From the NCBI GenBank assembly GCA_016764335.1, contig JAESSB010000017.1, positions 11,481 to 16,497 on the forward strand: 5,017 nt of DNA, given 5' to 3'. Made by a program: the position numbers and the translations under genes. Source of the DNA: Magnetovibrio sp. (lineage in GTDB: Bacteria > Pseudomonadota > Alphaproteobacteria > Rhodospirillales > Magnetovibrionaceae). The notes under the pieces are model-generated. The model did no database searches, was not told where the DNA came from, and worked only from the letters and a program-made list of their open reading frames with translations. Of this stretch, positions 1-4,994 are shown in pieces (positions within the stretch are counted from its first letter, which is position 1; every line of letters begins with the position of its first letter).

Positions 1-5
1 TTAAG

Positions 6-56
6 CTTCTGGCAAGATTTAGCACCTTCCAGAAGTACGCATAATAGACGCATAAT
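6..56. promoter_or_regulatory. Inverted and direct repeats upstream of the tra operon
   Basis: Two short repeat structures lie ahead of the first gene. CTTCTGG (6-12) is repeated inverted as CCAGAAG (29-35), a 7-bp stem with a 16-base loop. ACGCATAAT occurs twice in direct orientation (37-45 and 48-56), offset by 11 bp, so both copies face the same side of the helix. Each copy contains CATAAT, one mismatch from a -10 box; TTCCAG (27-32) sits 18 bases before the second copy but is a poor -35. The region may be the operon promoter with an operator; the function is inferred from position only. Confidence 0.35.
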
Positions 57-113
57 TCATCATTTCTGCTCGAATCATGGCCTACAACACCTTCCTATTT
101 GGGGGTGTGCCTA

Positions 114-548
114 ATGACCCAGTCTCTTCCATTTAACAAAGTCAAATTACAATGGTTAGCACTGTTAAGCCAAGATAATGCTTTAAGTTCCACGGCCATC
201 GTTATAGCTCTTTACATCAGAACAGTTCAACGGGCCGTTCATGAATTGGATGGACGGTGGATTAACGTCAAGCGAGGGAATGGACTTGGACATTCAACAG
301 AATTTTCTCCAAACGAGATATCAATTCAAGCCGCCACTGTCATACGTAAAAAGCGTGACAATGTTGTCCCCCTTCACCCCGTAGAAGGAGGACATAAACG
401 TCCACCAAACCCAGAGACTGAATCCAGAAATGAAATAAGAGCACGATTATTCGTCGAATTTGACAGTGCTCAGGCCCTCAGCTGGAATGAATGGCTGTCT
501 ATTTACGACATGGAATGCTTGGAGACCCTGTTCCCCTCAACAAATTAA
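114..548 (+). CDS. Helix-turn-helix protein with apparent internal deletion, first gene of the tra operon
   Basis: A 144-residue protein. I chose the ATG at 114 because the G-rich GGGGGTG at 100-106 lies 7 bases before it; in-frame TTG at 99 and GTG at 105 are alternatives. Residues 25-35 (SSTAIVIALYI) resemble the first helix of HTH_36-type winged-helix domains, and residues 36-62 (RTVQRAVHELDGRW, then the KRGNGLGHSTEF wing) resemble the recognition helix and wing. In that family about 25-30 residues carrying the second helix normally separate these parts, and here they are joined directly, in frame. The rest is basic and polar, ending in a short helical stretch (ARLFVEFDSAQALSWNEWL). It lies 16 bp before traL, so it is probably cotranscribed. 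It may be a decayed operon regulator or a replication-associated HTH protein; DNA binding is doubtful without the missing helix. Confidence 0.7.
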   Translation: MTQSLPFNKVKLQWLALLSQDNALSSTAIVIALYIRTVQRAVHELDGRWINVKRGNGLGHSTEFSPNEISIQAATVIRKKRDNVVPLHPVEGGHKRPPNPETESRNEIRARLFVEFDSAQALSWNEWLSIYDMECLETLFPSTN

Positions 549-564
549 AAAAGGAACGTTACAC

Positions 565-1290
565 ATGGCTAAAATCAATTTTATCTTGCAAGGAAAAGGC
601 GGTGTTGGGAAATCCCTCGTCTCATTCTTTTTGGCTCAATATTTCAAAAACCAAGGCCAAGAAACGTTATGTTTTGACACAGATCCCGTCAACCAGACCT
701 TTGCGTCTTTCCCGGCGTTAAACGTACAATCCTTTGACCTTTTGGAAAATGGCCGGATTATTGAACGTACATTTGACCAGTTTGTAATGGCATTGATTGA
801 AGCACCAGAAGATGCCGCCATAGTCATCGACAATGGTGCATCGACGTTTTTGCCCCTATGCGCCTATCTCAAAGAAAATGACACAATTTCATTATTGCAA
901 GAACAAGGTCACGAGGTTCTATTGCATTCTGTCATCACTGGAGGACCATCCATATTGGATACTATGAATGGCCTTCAAGCGTTATTGATCAATTTTCCAG
1001 ATGTCCCCATTGCCGTTTGGCTAAATGAATATTTTGGTCGCACCGAAATTGATGGTGTAGCTGTTGAAGATTCAAAGCTGGTTAAAAAGTTCTCAGATCG
1101 CATTCATGCTTTTATCCATATTGGGCAACGCAATAACGATCTATTTGCTCATGATTTTGATGACATGCTCAAGAGGCGGCTGACGTTTGAAGAAGCCAGA
1201 AACGAGCCTTCAATCTGGATTTTAAACCGCCAACGTTTAGTCATGATTCAGCGTGAAACGTTTGAGCAAATTTCTCAAGCCAACTTGTAA
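565..1290 (+). CDS. traL: TraL, ParA/MinD-like conjugal transfer ATPase
   Basis: A 241-residue protein strongly resembling RP4 TraL, which has about the same length. The shared pattern runs from end to end: an N-terminal MAKI start, a deviant Walker A loop GKGGVGKS at residues 10-17 (signature Lys11, P-loop Lys16), FDTDPVN at 37-43, a Walker B-like VIDNGAS at 87-93, the LLQEQGHE block near 110-117, and DMLKRRLTF near 200-208. The family consists of cytoplasmic P-loop ATPases in the traKLM leader operon of IncP plasmids; the exact transfer role is poorly defined. The start at 565 is supported by AAGGAA (551-556) 8 bases upstream; the frame extends to 460, but that part overlaps the previous gene and lacks homology. 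Unlike RP4, traL is not next to traK here but heads toward traJ. Confidence 0.92.
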   Translation: MAKINFILQGKGGVGKSLVSFFLAQYFKNQGQETLCFDTDPVNQTFASFPALNVQSFDLLENGRIIERTFDQFVMALIEAPEDAAIVIDNGASTFLPLCAYLKENDTISLLQEQGHEVLLHSVITGGPSILDTMNGLQALLINFPDVPIAVWLNEYFGRTEIDGVAVEDSKLVKKFSDRIHAFIHIGQRNNDLFAHDFDDMLKRRLTFEEARNEPSIWILNRQRLVMIQRETFEQISQANL

Positions 1291-1306
1291 GTTTGAGGAC
1301 GGGAAG

Positions 1307-1492
1307 ATGACGATGAAACATGACCTTGAAGCTACCCCTGAATCCGTTCAGAAACATATCAAACTTTTGCAATCTAGGTCCGTTGTCGGCCTGAATGATA
1401 TGGAAAAGAAAATTCTAAAAGCTCGGATAGATAACCTCAAAACGGCCCTGAAAATTTTACAGGCAGAAACACAGGAGCCGGGACATGCCTAA
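1307..1492 (+). CDS. Small charged helical protein between traL and traJ
   Basis: A 61-residue protein that I do not recognise. The start at 1307 is preceded by GAGGA (1295-1299) 7 bases away; an in-frame ATG at 1313 is possible, and the open frame extends back into traL. The sequence is rich in Lys, Glu and Leu, with two predicted helices: residues about 9-22 (PESVQKHIKLLQSR) and 29-54 (LNDMEKKILKARIDNLKTAL and following), the second with coiled-coil-like spacing. There is no signal peptide, cysteine or membrane segment. It overlaps the TraJ-like gene by 8 bp, which indicates translational coupling, so a role as a relaxosome or transfer accessory subunit is plausible but unproven. Confidence 0.75.
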   Translation: MTMKHDLEATPESVQKHIKLLQSRSVVGLNDMEKKILKARIDNLKTALKILQAETQEPGHA

Positions 1493-1835
1493 CCAAATTC
1501 GCAGTGCCACCATCAAGGGGCATGTCACCACAGACGAATATAACCGCTTGAAAGCAGATGCCACTCGATTTAATTTCACCATGTCAGATTATGTACGCCG
1601 GATTATGACGGAATTTAAAATTCCCCAAAGTGTCGTTGATGCCCGTGCAATTGTCGACCTCTTTAAAGTCAGTGCAGATTTGGCGCGGCTGGGAAACCTG
1701 TTCAAAATGGCTTTAAATGATGAAGATTTTCAGGGTTCATATTCCGATAGGGCACAAGTTCAGAAGTTAATCAATGACATCGAAGAAACACGTCAATGCC
1801 TATTCAACCAAATCCGGAGTTTGCGAAGAAAATGA
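1485..1835 (+). CDS. traJ: TraJ/MobC-type ribbon-helix-helix relaxosome protein
   Basis: A 116-residue protein with the layout of RP4 TraJ (about 123 aa) and related MobC proteins. It has an N-terminal ribbon-helix-helix domain (residues 6-45: a short strand, a TTDEYNRLKADA helix, then MSDYVRRIM), followed by the family's diagnostic DLARLGNLFKMALND block at 65-79 and a C-terminal helix. In IncP systems TraJ binds the inverted repeat beside nic and recruits the relaxase TraI. AGGAG (1473-1477) lies 7 bases before the ATG, inside the preceding gene. The usual downstream relaxase gene is absent: after the stop there are only 9 bp before the end of a convergent gene. Its likely target is the palindrome at 3583-3601, 1.7 kb away. 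Confidence 0.85.
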   Translation: MPNQIRSATIKGHVTTDEYNRLKADATRFNFTMSDYVRRIMTEFKIPQSVVDARAIVDLFKVSADLARLGNLFKMALNDEDFQGSYSDRAQVQKLINDIEETRQCLFNQIRSLRRK

Positions 1836-1844
1836 GAGCTAACT

Positions 1845-2225
1845 TCAATCAGGATATTGATCTGATTTCTTTAGGATCTTTCGATCAATGGATCGTGAAA
1901 TGCGCGCCAAACTATCTTGGCGATCAATATTGAGCTCGGAATAAATAATGTTACGCGGCGGGATCATTCCTGCTTTTGTATATCCCTCCATGCCGTAGAT
2001 AAAATCCAAATATTTCGTTAGCTGATTAAGTGTTTTTTTGCTTTTGCGTGGACGGTCCAGCTGGCGATTGAATGTATCTATAAATGTCTTTCGTAATTCC
2101 TCGTCGTAGTGTTCAGAGTCATTATTAAAAAATTCTGTAGCAAATTTCCGTTGGGAAAAGCCAATTTTGCTTAATGCAGATTTGAGCTCCTTTTGTGATT
2201 TTAAAATTTGTTCCTTTGTCCCCAT
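1845..2225 (-). CDS. XRE/lambda-repressor-like small protein, unknown function
   Basis: A 126-residue protein. Residues about 15-58 (LKSALSKIGFSQRKFATEFF, then an acidic stretch and the FIDTFNRQLDR helix) resemble a group of small proteobacterial proteins with an XRE-like helix-turn-helix in which an acidic insertion separates the helices, ending in a KTLNQLTKYLDFI helix at 64-76. The C-terminal part (81-126) is basic and unrecognised. GAGG and AAGGA precede the start on the - strand, at 9 and 3 bases. The gene converges on the TraJ-like gene with a 9-bp gap. It could be a transcription regulator of the element, but the family is mostly uncharacterised. Confidence 0.72.
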   Translation of the reverse strand: MGTKEQILKSQKELKSALSKIGFSQRKFATEFFNNDSEHYDEELRKTFIDTFNRQLDRPRKSKKTLNQLTKYLDFIYGMEGYTKAGMIPPRNIIYSELNIDRQDSLARISRSIDRKILKKSDQYPD

Positions 2226-2259
2226 TTGTCCTTACCTCTCATGCAATAGTGAATCGAGC

Positions 2260-2279
2260 GGGCTAGAAAGCCCTTTTTT
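2260..2279 (+). terminator. Terminator-like hairpin with six T
   Basis: GGGCT (2260-2264) pairs with AGCCC (2269-2273) across a 4-base loop, and six T follow (2274-2279). In the + direction this has the form of an intrinsic terminator, although the stem is short. It lies between the divergent starts of the XRE-like gene and the 31-codon gene. It could stop readthrough from the tra operon that has crossed the convergent gene, or attenuate transcription into the small gene. Confidence 0.5.
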
Positions 2280-2305
2280 AAAAGAATAATAAAGGAAGCA
2301 TAATT

Positions 2306-2401
2306 ATGGTAAAAGCAACATCTAAACTTGAGAATGCCCCAAGCAAAACTGGAGAAGATTCTGGAAAGGGCCGTGGAAATAATCCACCCCAAAAAAAGTA
2401 A
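2306..2401 (+). CDS. 31-residue polar mini-protein
   Basis: A short gene from ATG 2306 to TAA 2401. AAAGGAAG (2291-2298) sits 7 bases before the start, a strong ribosome binding site, and a strong intrinsic terminator begins 17 bases after the stop. Together these make it more convincing than an average short frame. The product is hydrophilic and probably disordered: a basic N-terminus (MVKATSKLENAPSK), a Gly-rich centre (SGKGRGNN) and a PPQKK tail. It has no cysteine, membrane segment or signal peptide. The function is unknown. The opposite strand of this stretch is also open, but that frame crosses the terminator hairpin and is not believed. Confidence 0.5.
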   Translation: MVKATSKLENAPSKTGEDSGKGRGNNPPQKK

Positions 2402-2417
2402 CTGCTTGAAACCACTG

Positions 2418-2466
2418 TAAACCAGCAGGTCCCTGATAGGGTCGCCTGCTGGTTTATATTTTTGTA
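2418..2466 (+). terminator. Strong intrinsic terminator with nested hairpin
   Basis: TAAACCAGCAGG (2418-2429) and CCTGCTGGTTTA (2445-2456) form a perfect 12-bp stem. The 15-base loop contains a second small hairpin, CCCT-GAT-AGGG (2431-2441). A T-rich tail follows (2457-2466). It sits between the 31-codon gene and the convergent zinc-ribbon gene, so it probably ends the former and may also slow transcripts arriving from the right. Confidence 0.85.
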
Positions 2467-2469
2467 TAT

Positions 2470-2895
2470 TTAACCATTCTTGCATTCATTAGCATTTTTT
2501 TCGAAGGTCGAAATAAATGTATTAGAGCTTTTGTCCTTATATTTTTCTATATCAAGTTCATCTTGCGTTTTTTCTAGGGCGCAAATACAAATTTTTCTCT
2601 TTCCACGGAAGTTCGCAAGAGCCATAGGTTTTGTGCTTGGGTTGATACAAGTTTCAATAATTGCATGTTCATCACCTATCGGATACCGCCCTGCATCCAT
2701 CATATAAATCGTTCCTACGCTTCCTCCTATGCCGAGAATAAAGGCCGTGAATGCTGATATTGAAGCTTTCGAATAATGCCCCTTCGTGATGGGCTTGGTG
2801 CATTTTTTGCAAATTAACTCCCACGGACGTGCAAGAACGTTATCTTCTCCACAATCAGGGCACATTATGCTTATTGAGGTCTCAGTATTTTTCAT
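2470..2895 (-). CDS. Zinc-ribbon, single-pass membrane protein of unknown function
   Basis: A 141-residue protein. Residues 12-32 contain two CxxC knuckles (CPDC at 12-15, CKKC at 29-32), typical of a small zinc ribbon. Residues about 46-66 (SISAFTAFILGIGGSVGTIY) form one transmembrane helix without a cleavable signal peptide. The C-terminal part holds Cys83 and a CICALEK stretch (Cys103 and Cys105) and ends in polar, lysine-rich sequence with Cys138. The most likely topology is a cytoplasmic zinc ribbon with the cysteine-bearing tail in the periplasm. There is no good Shine-Dalgarno. The ATG overlaps the TGA of an upstream frame (ATGA), which hints that translation was once coupled. I do not recognise the family. 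Confidence 0.72.
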   Translation of the reverse strand: MKNTETSISIMCPDCGEDNVLARPWELICKKCTKPITKGHYSKASISAFTAFILGIGGSVGTIYMMDAGRYPIGDEHAIIETCINPSTKPMALANFRGKRKICICALEKTQDELDIEKYKDKSSNTFISTFEKNANECKNG

Positions 2896-3029
2896 CGTGT
2901 ATTGTCTTTACCTAATTCAAAAACAAGCAACTTCCGAAGCTCTCGCGGCGGACTGGCTGTATGGGTAACACGATGCTTGAACCCGCTTTTGACCTTTTTA
3001 CCAAGAGAAGCTTTATCTGATACGTTCCC
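2892..3029 (-). pseudogene. Possible 3' remnant of a gene upstream of the zinc-ribbon gene
   Basis: A 45-codon frame opens just after an in-frame TAA (3030-3032) and ends with a TGA that overlaps the next ATG as ATGA. It has no ATG or GTG; the only start-like codon is a TTG near its end. The translation (including KSGFKHRVTHTASPPRELRK, then LLVFELGKDNTR) looks protein-like, and the local G+C is higher than around it. This could be the tail of a truncated gene once coupled to the zinc-ribbon gene, but chance is possible, and the + strand here is also partly open. Confidence 0.25.
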
Positions 3030-3157
3030 TTATGGAGTTAAATCTAAGGGTGAAAATACATTAAATACACGAAAAATGAAACCTAAATATTTCTAATGAT
3101 AATCGGATGGAAATGGGTGCTTAAATGGATGATAGCTTTGGGGCATAGATAAAATAT
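3030..3157. other. A/T-rich gap without a recognisable gene
   Basis: This lies downstream of traK on the - strand and belongs to the 262-bp gene-free stretch 2896-3157. I see no convincing terminator hairpin, start with ribosome binding site, tRNA or long repeat. Any leftward transcript from traK would have to cross it to reach the zinc-ribbon gene. Confidence 0.5.
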
Positions 3158-3448
3158 CTAAAAGAAATCATCCGCTTTACAGGACGGATCAAATTGAAAT
3201 CCAGCAGGTGGTTTTCTGTCTGTTTTGAGTTGAGGCACTTGCTTTATGTTCTGATGAACAGGCATCATTTTGAGTTTATCTCGAATGGATTTGATTTGAC
3301 GGCGAAAGCTGTTGTAGGTGACCGTCACCCGACCCGACTTTAACAAGGCATGATGAATTTGTTTCATGGGGACACCGCGTCTTAATTCGCTTTCAATATC
3401 TTCTTTTGCCGCAATGACTTCTATGCGCGCCAGTCCCCAAGATGCCAT
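3158..3448 (-). CDS. traK: TraK-like oriT-binding protein
   Basis: A 96-residue basic protein resembling RP4 TraK (about 134 aa) in order and pattern. It has an N-terminal helix (AAKEDIESELRRGVPMKQIH at 13-32 matches the family's DVEAAL-GYAL-TIWEH block), then a strand-helix LLKSGRVTVTYNSFRRQIKS at 36-54 (RP4: RETGKVKFSYETFR), a variable linker, and the conserved tail PAGFQFDPSCKADDFF at 81-96 (RP4: PTGFTFNPTPDKKDLL). The linker is shorter than in RP4. TraK binds and wraps the curved DNA beside nic and stimulates relaxosome formation. AAGGA lies 8 bases before the ATG on the - strand. It is transcribed away from oriT exactly as in IncP plasmids, but traL does not follow it. Confidence 0.85.
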   Translation of the reverse strand: MASWGLARIEVIAAKEDIESELRRGVPMKQIHHALLKSGRVTVTYNSFRRQIKSIRDKLKMMPVHQNIKQVPQLKTDRKPPAGFQFDPSCKADDFF

Positions 3449-3569
3449 TTATTACTTCCTTACAAAAATTTTCATAGCCGTAATAATAGCATTAAGTCAT
3501 TGTAAAATATACCATACATAAAATAAAACGAAGATAACCGAAAAGAAACGGATTTTACACTATCGTATA
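3449..3569 (-). promoter_or_regulatory. A/T-rich traK leader and probable TraK-binding region
   Basis: About 120 bases separate nic from the traK start and are strongly A/T-rich with several A-tracts (3464-3472, 3504-3507, 3520-3528, 3541-3548). In RP4 the equivalent interval is intrinsically curved and is the TraK site srk, and it also carries the traK promoter. TATATT- and TATTAT-like -10 boxes occur on the - strand, but I cannot pair them with a good -35. Confidence 0.5.
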
Positions 3570-3642
3570 GGGGGCAGGACATGGAAAGTGGGCCACTTTC
3601 CGCTCTGCCCACATTCGTGGGGGGCTTATTCGCACCGGGTGC
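3570..3642 (-). other. oriT: IncP-type origin of transfer (oriT) core
   Basis: Reading the - strand, a set of hairpins leads into the nick sequence ATGTCCTG|CCCCC (3582 down to 3570), with the predicted cut between 3575 and 3574. RP4 has CTATCCTG|CCCGG, and MOBP nick sites share TCCTG|C. Just upstream on the same strand, GTGGCCCACTTTCC parallels RP4 GTGGGCCTACTTCACC. Two more small inverted repeats lie further out: CCCAC/GTGGG (3608-3621) and GCACC/GGTGC (3632-3642). The order hairpin, nic, A/T-rich region, traK is the RP4 order. The transferred strand would lead with traK; fic would enter late. The cognate relaxase is not in the window. Confidence 0.85.
3583..3601. repeat. 19-bp palindrome beside nic, probable TraJ binding site
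   Basis: GGAAAGTGG (3583-3591) and CCACTTTCC (3593-3601) form a perfect 9-bp inverted repeat around one central base. It ends 8 bases from the predicted nick. RP4 has a 19-bp imperfect inverted repeat at the equivalent place, where TraJ binds (srj). The TraJ-like protein of 1485-1835 is the natural candidate ligand. Confidence 0.8.
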
Positions 3643-3718
3643 TCAACGAGTTATCTTTGAATAAATATCATTTGGTCGCCACATACCTTGCTATCATTCA
3701 TGTAAGTTAAATTTGCAC

Positions 3719-3747
3719 AACTAACATATTCCAATAATTTGTTAGTT
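3719..3747 (+). promoter_or_regulatory. Inverted repeat in the fic leader, candidate operator
   Basis: AACTAACA (3719-3726) and TGTTAGTT (3740-3747) are perfect 8-bp inverted copies separated by 13 bases; the dyad centre-to-centre spacing is two helical turns (21 bp). A further partial copy ATGTTAG follows near 3769-3775, and TGTAAGT occurs twice (about 3701 and 3784). No -35/-10 pair is convincing. The repeat may be an operator for fic, perhaps read by the winged helix of the Fic protein itself; this is inference. Confidence 0.4.
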
Positions 3748-3815
3748 AATATCTTGCATGTTGCACCCATGTTAGCTACTTTATGTAAGTAACAAAATAT
3801 GGAAAAATTTGAGTA

Positions 3816-4994
3816 ATGGCACTAAATCAGAAAAATGACCGCATTGGCAAACATGTCAAATGCTCTGTCGTAGGCGGTGAAGATTATACGGCCTATGTCC
3901 CTCAAAACTTGCCCCCCGTCCCACCTTTGGCAATGGATGATCTTTATCCGCTCCTCGACCAAGCAAATACTGCCCTCGGTCGGCTAGATGGCATGAGCAT
4001 GGTTTTGCCCGACTCTTCCTTATTTCTTTATATGTACATTCGCAAAGAAGCCGTGCTTTCTTCGCAAATTGAGGGAACACAATCATCGCTATCAGATCTT
4101 CTGCTTTTTGAAACAGAAGAAGCCTTAGGTGCACCTATGGATGATGTTGTGGAAGTCTCTTGCTATGTCTCAGCCATGAATTATGGTCTTGAGCGATTAA
4201 AAGATTTTCCAATGTCTTTGCGCCTTATTCGTGAAATCCACGCCAAGTTGATGGATAATGCAAGGGGCGGAAATAAAATGCCTGGCGAGTTCCGCACTTC
4301 ACAAAATTGGATTGGAGGCTCGCGTCCGGGCAATGCCCGTTTTGTTCCACCGCCTCCCGAACAGCTTATGGAATGCCTTGGTGCATTCGAGGGCTTCTTG
4401 CATGATGAAAATGTCAAGCTCCCCGCTTTGGTCAAGGCCGCTTTGGCGCACGTGCAATTTGAGACGATCCATCCATTCTTAGATGGTAATGGCCGCTTGG
4501 GAAGGTTGCTCATAACATTCATATTATGCATGGAAGGCGTTCTAAAAGAACCTCTGCTTTACCTCAGCCTTTATTTTAAGGCCAACCGACAAGAATATTA
4601 TGATCATCTACAATCGGTCAGAGAAACGGGCGACTGGGAATCTTGGATCAAATTCTTTTTAACGGGTGTTATTGAAACGGCCACACAGGCAACAGAAACA
4701 GCACAAGCGATTATCGCTCTGTTTAGTACCGATCGTGCCTCCATTGAAGCCTCCGGAAAATCAACAGCTGGGGTGTTATCCGTTCACCAGTTTTTACAGC
4801 ATCACCCCATCACCAATACAACCAAAATCAAAAATGGATGTAACGTGTCATTGCCAACTGTATTGCGCAGTTTAACGACATTGGAAACTTTGGGTATTGT
4901 GCGTGAAATTACGGGCAAAGACAGAAATAAAATTTTTGCCTATCAAGAATACCTCAACATATTGAACAAAGGCACAGAGCTTTTTACCCCTTAA
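3816..4994 (+). CDS. fic: Class II Fic protein, probable AMP-transferase with C-terminal winged helix
   Basis: A 392-residue full-length Fic/DOC protein of the SoFic type. Order: Fic_N-like region (about 35-115) with the inhibitory motif SSQIEG at 82-87 ([S/T]xxxE[G/N], regulatory Glu86); the Fic core with PGEFR at 156-160 and the intact catalytic motif HPFLDGNGRLGR at 219-230 (His219 general base, Asp223 for Mg2+, Arg230 for ATP phosphates); then a winged-helix domain at about 318-380 (VSLPTVLRSLTTLETLGIV as recognition region). Such enzymes transfer AMP from ATP to Ser, Thr or Tyr hydroxyls and are kept low by Glu86. The target here is unknown. No separate antitoxin gene is adjacent. The ribosome site is weak (GGAAAA, 9 bases upstream). 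A 5-codon frame (3799-3816) ends in TAATG on this start. Confidence 0.93.
   Translation: MALNQKNDRIGKHVKCSVVGGEDYTAYVPQNLPPVPPLAMDDLYPLLDQANTALGRLDGMSMVLPDSSLFLYMYIRKEAVLSSQIEGTQSSLSDLLLFETEEALGAPMDDVVEVSCYVSAMNYGLERLKDFPMSLRLIREIHAKLMDNARGGNKMPGEFRTSQNWIGGSRPGNARFVPPPPEQLMECLGAFEGFLHDENVKLPALVKAALAHVQFETIHPFLDGNGRLGRLLITFILCMEGVLKEPLLYLSLYFKANRQEYYDHLQSVRETGDWESWIKFFLTGVIETATQATETAQAIIALFSTDRASIEASGKSTAGVLSVHQFLQHHPITNTTKIKNGCNVSLPTVLRSLTTLETLGIVREITGKDRNKIFAYQEYLNILNKGTELFTP

Larger units (their letters stand above)
3531..3657. repeat. 8-bp inverted repeat bracketing oriT
   Basis: AAGATAAC (3531-3538) reappears inverted as GTTATCTT (3650-3657), bracketing the oriT core at either side. The repeat is perfect but short, so it may be chance. 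It could be a boundary or a binding site for an accessory protein. Confidence 0.3.

Noticed and set aside
460..833. Upstream extension of traL to 460, and short frames at 491-721 (+) and 636-833 (-)
   Set aside because: Homology to TraL and the ribosome site both place the start at 565; the other frames are out-of-frame or antisense to it.
1847..1872. AATCAG/CTGATT hairpin followed by TTTCTTT after the TraJ-like gene
   Set aside because: The 6-bp A/T-rich stem with a 9-base loop and interrupted T tract lies inside the convergent coding region; too weak to call a terminator.
2201..2485. Open - strand frame of 94 codons between the zinc-ribbon and XRE-like genes
   Set aside because: It runs through the strong terminator hairpin and the complement of the 31-codon gene, has no ribosome site, and its translation shows no coherent domain.
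2786..3096. Two open + strand frames antisense to the zinc-ribbon start and the gap beside it
   Set aside because: They lack ribosome sites, overlap each other and the - strand gene, and show no recognisable protein pattern.
4181..4531. Long - strand frame inside fic, and other short frames within fic (3856-4134, 4258-4482, 4666-4875)
   Set aside because: All are shadows of a gene with intact family motifs across its full length.
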